Positions 7,215 through 15,708 of a stretch of 52,465 nt of DNA are shown piece after piece (position 1 is the first letter of the stretch; each line of letters begins with the position of its first letter). The notes beneath the pieces are model-generated. The model was not told the origin of the DNA. It searched no databases and saw nothing but the letters and a program-made list of their open reading frames with translations. Origin of the DNA: CAYSLU01 sp964431965 (GTDB taxonomy: Bacteria > Verrucomicrobiota > Kiritimatiellia > CAIKKV01 > CAYSLU01); the NCBI GenBank assembly GCA_964431965.1, contig CAYSLU010000029.1, positions 1-52,465 on the forward strand, given 5' to 3'. Position numbers and translations under genes: made by a program.

Positions 7215-9179
7215 TTACCTCAGCTTCCAGGCCAGCAGCGCGATCAGCGCCACCACGATGCACAGCACGTACAAGTTGATCCGGCCATGCTGGAACCAGC
7301 GGAAGCGGCCCAGTGCGCCGGACACGGCGCGGAAGGCGGGCTCGTACACCCGGCGGCGCCAGATGTCGGGCGTCTCGGTGGAGAAGTCGGTGTTGGCCGG
7401 GAAGAGGCCCTCGATGCGGGGCGCCGCGAACCGGGTTCCGAGCGACGCGCGGAACAGATTGGTGATGGGCTGGGCAAAGGAGGACGATGTGTACTGCATG
7501 CGCGGGGAGGGGGCGGCGTAGCCGCAGTCCCACGTGACGGTCGATCCGACTTCTCGTTCGGCCAGCGTCCGCCGCCGGGCGGCCGCTACGACCGCGGCGA
7601 GCAGGATCAGGGCGCCCGAGGCGAGCGTTACGCGCCAGAGCCAGCCCGAAACGGCGGCCAGCCGGTCGGCCGGCAGAGCGGCGGCTCCGGCCACCAGGGC
7701 CACGGCCGGTTGGAGCAGCGCGAAGGCGAAGGGGCCGGCGAGGCCGACCAGGAGGCAGAGCGCGGCGAGTGCGAGCATGGGGACGGTCATGGCCGGGCCG
7801 GCTTCCCGAGCCGCGGCGGCCGGCGCTCCGCGCGGCGCGCCGAGGAACACGATCCCGAATGCCTTGGCGAAACAGGCGACCGCCAGGCCGCCGATCAGCG
7901 CCAGCGAGCCGGCGGCGAACAGGGCGGTGGCGGCGGTTCCGACGTCGGGCGCGAGGATGGCCTGGAAGGCACCCATGTAGATGAGGAACTCGCCGACGAA
8001 CCCGTTGAAGGGCGGGAGCCCGCAGATGGCGATGGCGCCCACGAGGAAGCCCATGCCCGTGCGCGGCATGCGGCGGAGCAACCCGCCCAGATGATCGAGC
8101 TCGCGCGTGCCGGCGGCATGCGCGACCGAGCCGGCGCCGAGGAAGAGCAGGCTCTTGAACATGGCGTGGTTGAACACGTGGAGGAGCGCGCCCGAGAAGC
8201 CCAGGACGGCCAGCAGCGGGTGGCCGTGGGCGGATCCGAGCCAGCCGAGCCCGAGCCCGAGGCAGATGATCCCGACGTTCTCCACGCTGCAGTAGGCCAG
8301 CATGCGCTTGACGTCGTGCTGGGCGAGCGCGAACAGGATTCCCATCACGCCCGAGGCCGCGCCCACGGCAATCAGCGTCCATCCCCACCACGCCTGAGGC
8401 GCGCCGAGGAACGTCGCCGCGCGGAGCAGGCCGTAGACGCCGGTCTTGATCATCACCCCGCTCATCACGGCGGACACGTGCGACGGGGCGGCGGGATGGG
8501 CTTCCGGAAGCCAGACGTGCATCGGCACGATTCCGGCCTTGGTGCCGAAGCCGAGCACGGCCAGCACGAACAGCGCGGCGCCGAGCGGGGCGGAGGGGAC
8601 CGCGTGGCGCATGGCGGCGAAATCGAGGGAGCCGGCCGCGCGGCCGAGCAGCAGGAAGAACACGAGCAGGCAGAACGCCCCGAGGTGCATGGCGACCAGG
8701 TAGGTCAGGCCCGCGTGGCGCACGGCGGGCTGCTCGTGGTCGTGCATGACCAGGAAGAAGGACGCGAGGGACATGAGCTCCCAGGCGATCAGAAAGAGCA
8801 GGGCGTTCTGGGCGAGCACGACGACGAACATGCTGGCGGCGAGGATGTTGTAGAAGAGCCAGGATCGACCCGCCCGGGCCGGCCGGTCGGAGTGGGCCAG
8901 ATACCCGGAGCCGTAGACCGCGCCGAGCGCGCAGACGATGAGGATGGGGACGGCGAAGACGGCGGAGAGCGGATCCATGAGCAGGTGGAGCGCGCCATAC
9001 GGCATGGCCCATGGCAGGTCGATGGCCGGCGGGCGGGCCGAGAACGCGGCCGGCACGGCCAGCAGGCCGATGATGCAGCCGAGCACCGCGCTGGCCGGCC
9101 CGACGCGGCGCCCGATGCCCCGCATCAGGCAGAGGAGGCCGCCGCACAGCCATACGGCGACCGCGAGCAGCAGGATCAT
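7215..9179 (-). CDS. hyfB: HyfB-like proton-translocating membrane subunit (NuoL-like)
   Basis: The protein is 654 residues, the usual length for HyfB/HycC. It carries the antiporter-family motif GTKAGIVPMHVWLPEAH at about 212-228 and the WE glutamate near residue 134 (IAWELMSLAS). It has many membrane segments and a hydrophilic loop near residues 520-560 before the last helices. ATG at 9179 overlaps the regulator stop codon in ATGA, so the two are translationally coupled. It is the largest ion-pumping subunit of the complex. Confidence 0.92.
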   Translation of the reverse strand: MILLLAVAVWLCGGLLCLMRGIGRRVGPASAVLGCIIGLLAVPAAFSARPPAIDLPWAMPYGALHLLMDPLSAVFAVPILIVCALGAVYGSGYLAHSDRPARAGRSWLFYNILAASMFVVVLAQNALLFLIAWELMSLASFFLVMHDHEQPAVRHAGLTYLVAMHLGAFCLLVFFLLLGRAAGSLDFAAMRHAVPSAPLGAALFVLAVLGFGTKAGIVPMHVWLPEAHPAAPSHVSAVMSGVMIKTGVYGLLRAATFLGAPQAWWGWTLIAVGAASGVMGILFALAQHDVKRMLAYCSVENVGIICLGLGLGWLGSAHGHPLLAVLGFSGALLHVFNHAMFKSLLFLGAGSVAHAAGTRELDHLGGLLRRMPRTGMGFLVGAIAICGLPPFNGFVGEFLIYMGAFQAILAPDVGTAATALFAAGSLALIGGLAVACFAKAFGIVFLGAPRGAPAAAAREAGPAMTVPMLALAALCLLVGLAGPFAFALLQPAVALVAGAAALPADRLAAVSGWLWRVTLASGALILLAAVVAAARRRTLAEREVGSTVTWDCGYAAPSPRMQYTSSSFAQPITNLFRASLGTRFAAPRIEGLFPANTDFSTETPDIWRRRVYEPAFRAVSGALGRFRWFQHGRINLYVLCIVVALIALLAWKLR

Positions 9180-9886
9180 GCCGCCCCTCCGGTCAGGACC
9201 GGGACCTGATTCTGTCGGACCTGCGCCTCGATGCCGGCGGCGATGCCGAGGATTTCATCGCGGGATCCCTGTCGGGCGACCGCGCTCTTGAACGCATCCT
9301 GGTGAAGGGCGAAGGCCAGCCGGGAGAGCAGGGCCAGATGCGAGCTGACCATCGGGCTGACCAGGAGGAACAGCGTATGGACCGGCTGCCCGTCGAGCGC
9401 GGCGAAATCCACGGCCTGCTCGAGGAAGCAGAGCGTGATCATCGGGCGCGGGATGTGCATGACGATCGGATTGCGGACGTGCGGCATCGCAATCCCGTTG
9501 CCGACGGCGGTGGAGCCGAGCTTCTCGCGCGCCTCCAGGACGGTCAGAAGGAAGGTGCGATCGACCTCTTCCGGAAGCGGCATCACGGCGATGGCGGACT
9601 TGAGGACCGCCTGGCGGTCGGCGCCTCCCACGCGGTAGTGGATCCCTCCCGCTGTCAGGGCTTCAGCCAGCCCCGGGGTGGGGGTTCGGCTGGACTCCGG
9701 TTCGGCGAAGATGTCCGCCGACACGCTGATCTTCTGCGCCGTGGCCCATTCGAGCAGCTCGGAGCGGTTGAACCGGTACTGCTCGTGGATCTTGTAAGCG
9801 GGCAGGATCTTTTGATTGATCCAGCGGTAGATCGTCTTCTCCGAGACGTTCAGTAGTCCGGCAGCCTCTCGGACGCCCAGTTGCAT
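9176..9886 (-). CDS. PtsN-type EIIA(Ntr) protein with N-terminal helix-turn-helix
   Basis: This 236-residue protein starts with an excisionase/MerR-like DNA-binding segment (about 1-50; LNVSEKTIYRWI, then YRFNRSELLEW). It is followed by a PTS EIIA nitrogen-type domain (about 70-225). His136 in GIAMPH is the expected phosphate-accepting histidine. PtsN proteins receive phosphate through PtsP and NPr and usually regulate by binding partners; a direct DNA-binding arm suggests that this one may also act as a regulator of its own operon. The ATG at 9886 is preferred over one at 9928, because 9928 lies inside the -10 element and AAGGAAGG precedes 9886. It is the first gene of the hyf-type operon. 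Confidence 0.87.
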   Translation of the reverse strand: MQLGVREAAGLLNVSEKTIYRWINQKILPAYKIHEQYRFNRSELLEWATAQKISVSADIFAEPESSRTPTPGLAEALTAGGIHYRVGGADRQAVLKSAIAVMPLPEEVDRTFLLTVLEAREKLGSTAVGNGIAMPHVRNPIVMHIPRPMITLCFLEQAVDFAALDGQPVHTLFLLVSPMVSSHLALLSRLAFALHQDAFKSAVARQGSRDEILGIAAGIEAQVRQNQVPVLTGGAA

Positions 9887-9926
9887 GCGTTCGGTCAACC
9901 TTCCTTGCGTTTGGACTTCTCTGGAC

Positions 9927-9955
9927 ATTATCGGAACCGAGGGCAGTGATGTCAA
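9927..9955 (-). promoter_or_regulatory. Strong sigma70-type promoter of the hyf-related operon
   Basis: On the minus strand TTGACA (9955-9950) is followed by a 17-base spacer and GATAAT (9932-9927). Transcription should begin near 9920. This leaves a leader of about 30 bases with AAGGAAGG before the ATG at 9886. The element excludes the ATG at 9928 as the translation start. Confidence 0.75.
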
Positions 9956-9956
9956 T

Positions 9957-12449
9957 ATGGCGGCTGAGAGGTCGAATGCGATTGTAGCGGATGGCGATGC
10001 CCCGATAGACTCCCGGGCGCTGATCAATCACTGCCTCCGGGAGACTTACGGAATGCCGACTACGCGCCCTGGACTGTCCGTCGTCACTCGTGTCATGGAT
10101 CCGGTACTGCCCGGTGCCTACGCCATCGTCACGGTTGGGGGTGGGAACGAGCATACGGTGCTGTATGCGATCCCGATCGCGAACGGCGACGCCGCATCGC
10201 CCCGTGATGGCGGGCAGGCGCAGCCGGCTGGGGAGGCGGTGGGACTGCCCGTCGTGCATCGTCAGGAAGAGTGTTTCACCGTGGACGTTCCTCCCGGCCC
10301 GCCGGCCATCTGGGCCATTCAGACTCGGCGCGAGTTCGATCCGGCCACCGCGTGGCTGGCCAATCGGCCGCGCATCGATTGGTGTTTCCCGGCCCGCGGA
10401 ACGCCCGGGGGCGAGGTGACGCTTATCGGCCGGAACCTGGTTCGGTACGACCGCTATGTGACGCAGGACCCGGCCCGGCCGGTCAGCTTCGGGGGGCAGT
10501 TCGCTTCGCCGGAGCCAACGCGCGCGTGTCTGCGGCTGAGGGGGACTGCGGACTTTGTGCCGGTGCCCGTGCTGCGGTCGAGCGCCTATGAAGCCGTATG
10601 CCGGCTGCCGGCTTCGGTTCGACCGGGGCCGGCCGAACTCTATGTGCATAGCGGGCTGGGCGGCGCCGCCGGTTGGTCGGAGCCGTTGCTGGTGGAGATC
10701 GCGGCGCCGGATGTCTGGCCGGATCGGCGCTTCCCGGTGGACGACTATCTGGCGCGGGGCGGCTCCGTGGACGCCGCGTTTGCGGCGGCGCTCGCGGATA
10801 TCGCGCGCAACGGCGGCGGCGTGCTCGAACTGTGGCCCCGAACCTATCCCCTGCGCCGCACGCTCGTGCTGCCGCCCCGAACCGTGATGCGAGGCGCCGG
10901 GGCCGATCGAACCCTGCTCTCGCTTCCTTTTGACCCGGCGCTGGGCCGGCCGGAGCCGCCGTACGTCGCGGTCACGGGCGACAGCGATTTTGCCCTCGAG
11001 GATCTGTGCATACGCGGAGTGCATGCGCCGGTCCTGGTGTGCGCTCCGCGCTTCGAGCCGGTCTCGCAGGACGAGGCGGCCAGCGGCTGCGACGCCATCG
11101 GGCTTTCGGATCGGCGCGCGCGCAACGTGGCGATCCGGCGGTGCCGGCTGGAGCAGCACCCGTTCCGGCAGTCCATGCGGCGGAAGGACTTCGACCCCCG
11201 CGGCTGGATGAAGGGGTTTGGCGAAAAGGGCTGGCGGGCGATGGGCGACCACTCGGCCTGCCTCTTCTTCAAAGGGGACGGGCTGGAGGTCGAGGGATGC
11301 ACGATCCTGGGCGGCGGCCATGCCGTGGATCTGAACCGGAGCGCCTGCGCGCGCGTCTCGGGGAACACGCTCCAGGCCGGGTTCTTCGGTATGGCGCTGC
11401 ACGGGTTCACCCGGCTGACTTGGCCGAGCGGGGGCGGCGGGGCCCGGATCGCGGGCAACGAGATGCGGCGGGTGATCGTGGCGGACAACGACATCAGCGC
11501 ACGCTCGGAGTTCGCGCGCAATCTTATCTCCTTCAATTTCGGAGGGGACGAGCTGTACATCGCGCGCAACCATATCCACGACTACGCGCCCAACTGCGAT
11601 TCGGAAGCGCTGATGACGCACCTGTGGCAGGCGCGATGGTGCAAGCCGGCGATTCGGATGACCGGCCCGGTTACGGCCGAGATCGTCGACCCGGCCGGCG
11701 AAGTGCGCGATGAGTGCCTGGACGGGGCGTGGCTCGATATCGTGGACGGGCGGGGGCTGGGGCAGGTGAGGCAGATCGTCCGCCGCGAGGGGAACCGGAT
11801 CGAGATCGACCGGCCGTGGCGCGCCGATCCGGACGAGTCGAGCCGTGTCGTCTTCACGGCCCCCTCGCTGTTCCGGCACCTGACGATGGTGGATAACCGG
11901 ATTGTCAGCCAAGCCGTGAACATCATTGTGTACGGATCGAGCTACGACTCGGTGATCGACGGGAACTACGTGGCGGACGGGCCCGGGATCACGCTGTGGT
12001 CGGTCCGGCTGGCGGCGGATCAGAAGGTATGGGGCGGCGCGGTATTCACGCTGGTCTGCAACAACGTCCTGGACCGGGGGTGGTCCACGCCGACGCGGGA
12101 CGCGGATGCGCTGGACGGGGCGGTCGGGGTTTTCGTCCGCTGCAGCCGCGTGCACGATTGTTCGGATGCGGGGTACGACGTTCTGGGGCTGATCGTCCGG
12201 AACAATCACAGCACCAACAACGCGGGGATCGGCTTCCGCACCACGTTCAGCGAGAGCGGTCCCGGCGGGGCCCGGCGGCCGTGGCGAATCCGGTACGCCG
12301 GTGTGGTGATCGATCGGAATCTGTGTACCGACAGCGCCGTCGGGATCGCCGTCGAGAAGGGCGCGCAGGTCGTGCTGCGGGACAACCGGAGCCGCAACGT
12401 GACGTTTCCTGTGACCGAAGTGGGCGTACCGGGCGAGATTGCGGACTGA
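9957..12449 (+). CDS. Parallel beta-helix (pectate-lyase-fold) protein with IPT/TIG-like segment
   Basis: From the ATG at 9957 the product is 830 residues. About residues 140-260 resemble an immunoglobulin-like IPT/TIG fold (GGEVTLIGRNL near its start). A segment beginning VDAAFAAALADIARNGGGV is typical of the entry into a pectate-lyase-type beta-helix, and the rest contains many short N/G/D-rich turns (GNEM, DNDI, RNHIHD, DGNYV, DNRS). Such proteins bind or cleave polysaccharides. No clear signal peptide is visible from this start, and the true start is uncertain; the frame opens at 9885. It is divergent from the hyf-type operon. The exact substrate is unknown. Confidence 0.78.
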   Translation: MAAERSNAIVADGDAPIDSRALINHCLRETYGMPTTRPGLSVVTRVMDPVLPGAYAIVTVGGGNEHTVLYAIPIANGDAASPRDGGQAQPAGEAVGLPVVHRQEECFTVDVPPGPPAIWAIQTRREFDPATAWLANRPRIDWCFPARGTPGGEVTLIGRNLVRYDRYVTQDPARPVSFGGQFASPEPTRACLRLRGTADFVPVPVLRSSAYEAVCRLPASVRPGPAELYVHSGLGGAAGWSEPLLVEIAAPDVWPDRRFPVDDYLARGGSVDAAFAAALADIARNGGGVLELWPRTYPLRRTLVLPPRTVMRGAGADRTLLSLPFDPALGRPEPPYVAVTGDSDFALEDLCIRGVHAPVLVCAPRFEPVSQDEAASGCDAIGLSDRRARNVAIRRCRLEQHPFRQSMRRKDFDPRGWMKGFGEKGWRAMGDHSACLFFKGDGLEVEGCTILGGGHAVDLNRSACARVSGNTLQAGFFGMALHGFTRLTWPSGGGGARIAGNEMRRVIVADNDISARSEFARNLISFNFGGDELYIARNHIHDYAPNCDSEALMTHLWQARWCKPAIRMTGPVTAEIVDPAGEVRDECLDGAWLDIVDGRGLGQVRQIVRREGNRIEIDRPWRADPDESSRVVFTAPSLFRHLTMVDNRIVSQAVNIIVYGSSYDSVIDGNYVADGPGITLWSVRLAADQKVWGGAVFTLVCNNVLDRGWSTPTRDADALDGAVGVFVRCSRVHDCSDAGYDVLGLIVRNNHSTNNAGIGFRTTFSESGPGGARRPWRIRYAGVVIDRNLCTDSAVGIAVEKGAQVVLRDNRSRNVTFPVTEVGVPGEIAD

Positions 12450-12483
12450 GCGTCTGGACACGGGCGCAACACCACAGGCTTTA

Positions 12484-12504
12484 GACCACAGACCACAGAC
12501 CACA
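12484..12504. repeat. Three tandem copies of GACCACA
   Basis: Perfect copies at 12484-12490, 12491-12497 and 12498-12504 lie just before the ribosome binding site of the SIMPL-domain gene, with a partial CCACAG unit at about 12472. They look like a short slippage-prone repeat. Confidence 0.8.
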
Positions 12505-12524
12505 GACAAGAGAGGAAACCGGAG

Positions 12525-13268
12525 ATGAAGAGACGAACAGCCATGATCGTCGCGCTTGGCTCGATGCTGGCGCTTTCGGGCTATGCCGCCGATCAGGAGC
12601 ACACGGTGAGTGTTACGGGGAAGGCCGAAGCGAAAGTGAAGCCTGACGTCGCCTACATCACGCTCTATGCGCGGGCTGAAGGCATCCTCATGGTTGACGC
12701 CGTGAAGAAGGCGGACAAACTCGTAAGTGAGATCACGGCGGCGATCAAGACAGAGACAAACGCCGTGAAGAGCGTCGCCGTGGTCGACGTATCGCTCGGG
12801 GAGAAGAAGAGCGAAGTCTGGCGTTCTGACCAGAAGGAGGAATCCCCTCGCCCTGAGGTCGTCCGCAGAATACGGATCACGTGCAGCCCCAGCCCCGCTG
12901 GGATCTATGAATCGATCGACAACGGCATCCGTGCGGGCGCGGTCATGCAGATCCCGTCCTCCATCCAATACTCGGAGGACATCCGGAGTGTCGTGGTGTA
13001 CGGGATCGAAGAGAGCGCCGAAGTCCTTGCGCGTGTGCGGAAAGCGGCCATGGACGATGCCAAGTCCGAAGCAGACAAGACGGCCAGCTTGGCTGGCAAG
13101 AAAGCCGGAGGGGTGGTGACCATCGGGTGTTCGGGTTCCGCGCACTGGGGTGGCCCCATGCGCGTGATGGGCATGCAGGCCGACCTCCCCACCGAGTACA
13201 TCGGGACCAATCCGGAGGAGATTACCATCTCGCGGACGGTCGCCGTTACCTACCAGTTGAGTGAATAG
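12525..13268 (+). CDS. SIMPL-domain (DUF541) exported protein
   Basis: The 247-residue product starts with a signal peptide (about 1-21, ending GYA). It continues with HTVSVTGKAEAKVKPDVAYI, the hallmark beginning of SIMPL/DUF541 proteins (YggE-like). The ending, ISRTVAVTYQL, also fits the family. Family members are periplasmic or envelope proteins of poorly defined function, sometimes linked to oxidative stress. A GGAG motif precedes the ATG. The gene lies about 75 bases after the beta-helix gene and could be cotranscribed with it. Confidence 0.85.
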   Translation: MKRRTAMIVALGSMLALSGYAADQEHTVSVTGKAEAKVKPDVAYITLYARAEGILMVDAVKKADKLVSEITAAIKTETNAVKSVAVVDVSLGEKKSEVWRSDQKEESPRPEVVRRIRITCSPSPAGIYESIDNGIRAGAVMQIPSSIQYSEDIRSVVVYGIEESAEVLARVRKAAMDDAKSEADKTASLAGKKAGGVVTIGCSGSAHWGGPMRVMGMQADLPTEYIGTNPEEITISRTVAVTYQLSE

Positions 13269-13610
13269 CGCGGCTGCAGGGACCGTGCCTCGTTCGATCA
13301 TGATCGGGAGACTGGATGGGCATACATCCCGCCGCGCCCGGCTCTTGGCGCGATCGAGTTGGTCGTCCTCGTCCTCGAAACCGATGTGCGGTCGCCGTTC
13401 GATCGCGTGGCGGGAGGGCCCGCGGCCTCGCGGGCCGGAGGGTGACCGGATCACGTCCAGTTCCCTCCACGCCCCGCGATTTGTCGTCTCCATCTGTCGC
13501 GAAAGGCCCGTGTCGCGAAAGGCCCGTTGACGGCGATAGCGGGGTGTGGCACGATCCACCTTAGTTGACCGACGCGCCTGCGTCGGCGGCCCCCCTGAAC
13601 GGAGGTCACC
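13269..13610. other. Intergenic region with hairpins and a short tandem repeat
   Basis: No gene is convincing here. The region holds a perfect 8-bp stem, GGCCCGCG/CGCGGGCC with loop GCCT (13417-13436). It also holds a 7-bp stem, CCGACGC/GCGTCGG with loop GCCT (13569-13586), and a possible promoter TTGACG (13527-13532) with 17 bases to CACGAT (13550-13555) upstream of the next gene. The first hairpin has no T-run, so it is not an obvious terminator. Confidence 0.55.
13495..13526. repeat. Two tandem copies of a 16-base unit
   Basis: The unit TGTCGCGAAAGGCCCG occurs perfectly at 13495-13510 and 13511-13526, directly before the possible -35 element of the zinc-ribbon gene. Confidence 0.85.
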
Positions 13611-14048
13611 ATGGCTGACGAACGGACCGAGCCGGCTGATATCAAGGAAACGGACATCGTCTTCGAGTGTCCGCACTGCTCCAAGAGCCTCTGCATCGAC
13701 TACCGCGGGGCCGGGCTGTTCATCACATGCCCGGACTGCAGCAATCGCATTCAGGTTCCGATTCCGGACGGAATGGAGATCTCCGACCTCGACAGTTCAT
13801 CCGAGGAGCAGGAGGCCCGGATCATCCACATGCGCGAGGCGCTCTCCGCCGCCAAGACGCGCGTTCGCGAACTCGAGGCCGAGGTGGCGGATCTGCAGGA
13901 TCGCCGCCAGAAGCTCGAGAAGCTCCGGACGGACAGCACCCGGCGCACCGAGGAACTGGCCCACGAGGTAGCCGGCTTGGAGCGCGGGCTGGCGCACATC
14001 ATGGAAGTTCTGAAGCGCTCCGCAGAGGCGGCCGACAAGCTGAAGTAA
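13611..14048 (+). CDS. Zinc-ribbon and coiled-coil protein of unknown function
   Basis: This 145-residue, cytoplasmic-looking protein has a four-cysteine zinc ribbon at about 20-46 (CPHCSKSL, then CPDCSNRI). It is followed by a long charged coiled coil from about residue 65 to 135 with heptad-like spacing. GGAGG lies seven bases before the ATG. The pattern suggests a nucleic-acid or protein-binding adaptor, but no specific family is recognised. It converges on the glycosyltransferase gene, whose stop is only 12 bases away. Confidence 0.75.
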   Translation: MADERTEPADIKETDIVFECPHCSKSLCIDYRGAGLFITCPDCSNRIQVPIPDGMEISDLDSSSEEQEARIIHMREALSAAKTRVRELEAEVADLQDRRQKLEKLRTDSTRRTEELAHEVAGLERGLAHIMEVLKRSAEAADKLK

Positions 14049-14060
14049 GCCGGTTCGCCG

Positions 14061-15242
14061 TCAGTCGTCCAAGGCGGCCGACAGCCGCGCGTCGATCCGC
14101 GGCCACGCATATTCGCGCCGCACAAACTCGCGGCCTTGGCGTCCCAGTGCGCTCCGCAGATCCGGCCGGTCGAGCATGACCGACAGCTCCTCCTCGAACT
14201 CCGCGTAGTGACGGAACCACAGTCCGCCCCCGCTCCGGCGGCACTGGTGTTGCATGACCGCGCTTCCGGCGTGCACGAGCGCCGGCGCCCCGGCCATCCA
14301 CGACTCGAGCAACACGATGCTGAGGCTCTCGTTCACGGACGGATGGATGAACGCCACCGCTCCGGCCATCGCGCTGCGCTTGTCGGCCTCGGACACGAAG
14401 CCCGCATCGAGCGCGTGACCGGCGAGGCCGTCGGGTATCTCGACCGAGCCGGAGCCGGTCAGCACGACGTCCACGTCCCGCCCCGTCCGCGAGCGGAAGG
14501 CCGACATGTAGTCGAGCAGCAGGGGGGTACCCTTGAGCACCTCGCGGCGGCCGGAGTAGATCACGTAGGGCGCGCGCAGGCGGCGCTCCCGGCGGAACGA
14601 CTCCGGGTCGGGATCGAACTCGTCCAGCCCCATGCCGACCACCGCGCAGCGCTCGGGCGGCGCCCGGAAGAGGCGGATGGCGAGGTCGCGCTCCGGCTCT
14701 GTGTTGAACATCACGCGCCCGGACTCGGCGAACAGCCGGCGGACGGTGGCCAGGTAGGCGAACGGCTCGTCGTGCAGACAGGGCACCAGGACCGTCTTCG
14801 CCGGTGCGATCCGCGCGGCGCGCAGCACGAGCCCGAACAGGTAGGGGCCCATCACGATGCGGTCGAAGCTCCCGGCCCGGGTCTGGAGGTACTCCTCGAG
14901 GGCGGAGCTGTTCACGCTGTTTTCGATCCAGATCGCCTCGTCGGCCTCGGTCACGGGGGCTCGTCGCGAGATGGCGGTCTGCACGCGGAGGAACTCGCCG
15001 ACATCGCGGGTCTCGTTGACCGGGAAGAAGCGCACGGACAGCCCGCCGACGGTCCGTTCGCCAGCCGGGATCTCGTTGGCCCACGTGAAGTGATTGCGGG
15101 CGCAGGTCGTGAGGAAGGTGACGGATCGGCCCATGCCGGCCAAGCGGTCGGCCAGGGCCCGCAGCAGCGTCTCGGCTCCGCCGACGGTTCCGGCCTCGGA
15201 GAATCGCGGGCACACGAACGCTATGCGCTCCGCCCGGCTCAT
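14061..15242 (-). CDS. GT4-type glycosyltransferase
   Basis: The 393-residue protein has the GT-B fold signs of retaining GT4 enzymes. GGAETLLRALADRLA near the N-terminus is the acceptor-side glycine loop. In the second domain come GRREVLKG and LTGSGS, then HPSVNESLSIVLLESWMAG with the E-x7-E motif. It should transfer a sugar from a nucleotide donor, probably to a surface polysaccharide; donor and acceptor are unknown. ATG at 15242 overlaps the stop of the preceding gene (ATGA). It is the last gene of the run that starts with kdsD. Confidence 0.85.
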   Translation of the reverse strand: MSRAERIAFVCPRFSEAGTVGGAETLLRALADRLAGMGRSVTFLTTCARNHFTWANEIPAGERTVGGLSVRFFPVNETRDVGEFLRVQTAISRRAPVTEADEAIWIENSVNSSALEEYLQTRAGSFDRIVMGPYLFGLVLRAARIAPAKTVLVPCLHDEPFAYLATVRRLFAESGRVMFNTEPERDLAIRLFRAPPERCAVVGMGLDEFDPDPESFRRERRLRAPYVIYSGRREVLKGTPLLLDYMSAFRSRTGRDVDVVLTGSGSVEIPDGLAGHALDAGFVSEADKRSAMAGAVAFIHPSVNESLSIVLLESWMAGAPALVHAGSAVMQHQCRRSGGGLWFRHYAEFEEELSVMLDRPDLRSALGRQGREFVRREYAWPRIDARLSAALDD

Positions 15243-15694
15243 GATTTCGGCGGCGTTCCCGACTCGAGCCGCGCGATCCGCTCCTCGAGGCGGGCGATCT
15301 TCTCGCGGTATCGGTTGTCGATTTCCTCGACCGCGGTCAGCAGCATGCCGTTCGCCTGGTTCTGCTGGGACCAGAGCCGGTAGGTGTAGAACTTGAGCAG
15401 GCTCCAGACGGTGCGCTTGAAGGCGACCAGCAGCGGGCCGGCAAAGCGGCGGCGCTCCCGGATCTCGAAGTCGTTGATATCCACGTGGACCGCGTCGCGC
15501 AGGCATTCGAGGTAGAAGGCCGTGAAGCTGTCTTCGTCCGTGAGGTTCGACAGGTTCATGCGCTCGGCCCGGGCGATGCGCGGGTCGGAGTAGAATCCTT
15601 CCGCGCGCTTGCGCGCGACGGCAGCGCGGATATCCTCCATCACGTGATCGACGTCGACGCCCGGGGCGCTAATATCGATGGGGGCGCTGTTCAT
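15239..15694 (-). CDS. Small protein with amphipathic segment and C-terminal coiled coil, glycosyltransferase partner
   Basis: The 151-residue product resembles the accessory segment often found next to, or fused to, glycosyltransferases and methyltransferases of O-antigen clusters. It has an N-terminal helical part (HVMEDIRAAVARKRAEG), a basic hydrophobic stretch (LLVAFKRTVWSLLKFYTYRL), a QQNQAN segment, then a charged coiled coil at about 120-145. It likely peripherally binds the membrane and helps to position the glycosyltransferase it overlaps. That role is inferred from family context. Confidence 0.65.
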   Translation of the reverse strand: MNSAPIDISAPGVDVDHVMEDIRAAVARKRAEGFYSDPRIARAERMNLSNLTDEDSFTAFYLECLRDAVHVDINDFEIRERRRFAGPLLVAFKRTVWSLLKFYTYRLWSQQNQANGMLLTAVEEIDNRYREKIARLEERIARLESGTPPKS

Positions 15695-15708
15695 GTCGCG
15701 GAGATGAT

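Noticed and set aside
9928..9928. ATG at 9928 as start of the PtsN-like protein
   Set aside because: It overlaps the predicted -10 element, so it would not be in the transcript; 9886 has a ribosome site and the normal family start.
13417..13436. Terminator of the SIMPL-domain gene
   Set aside because: The stem is perfect but lies about 150 bases after the stop and has no T-run.
9663..13676. 1337-codon open frame on the minus strand
   Set aside because: It runs antisense to the beta-helix and SIMPL genes, is rich in Arg, Pro and His, and has no domain. Such frames are expected in this high-GC DNA.
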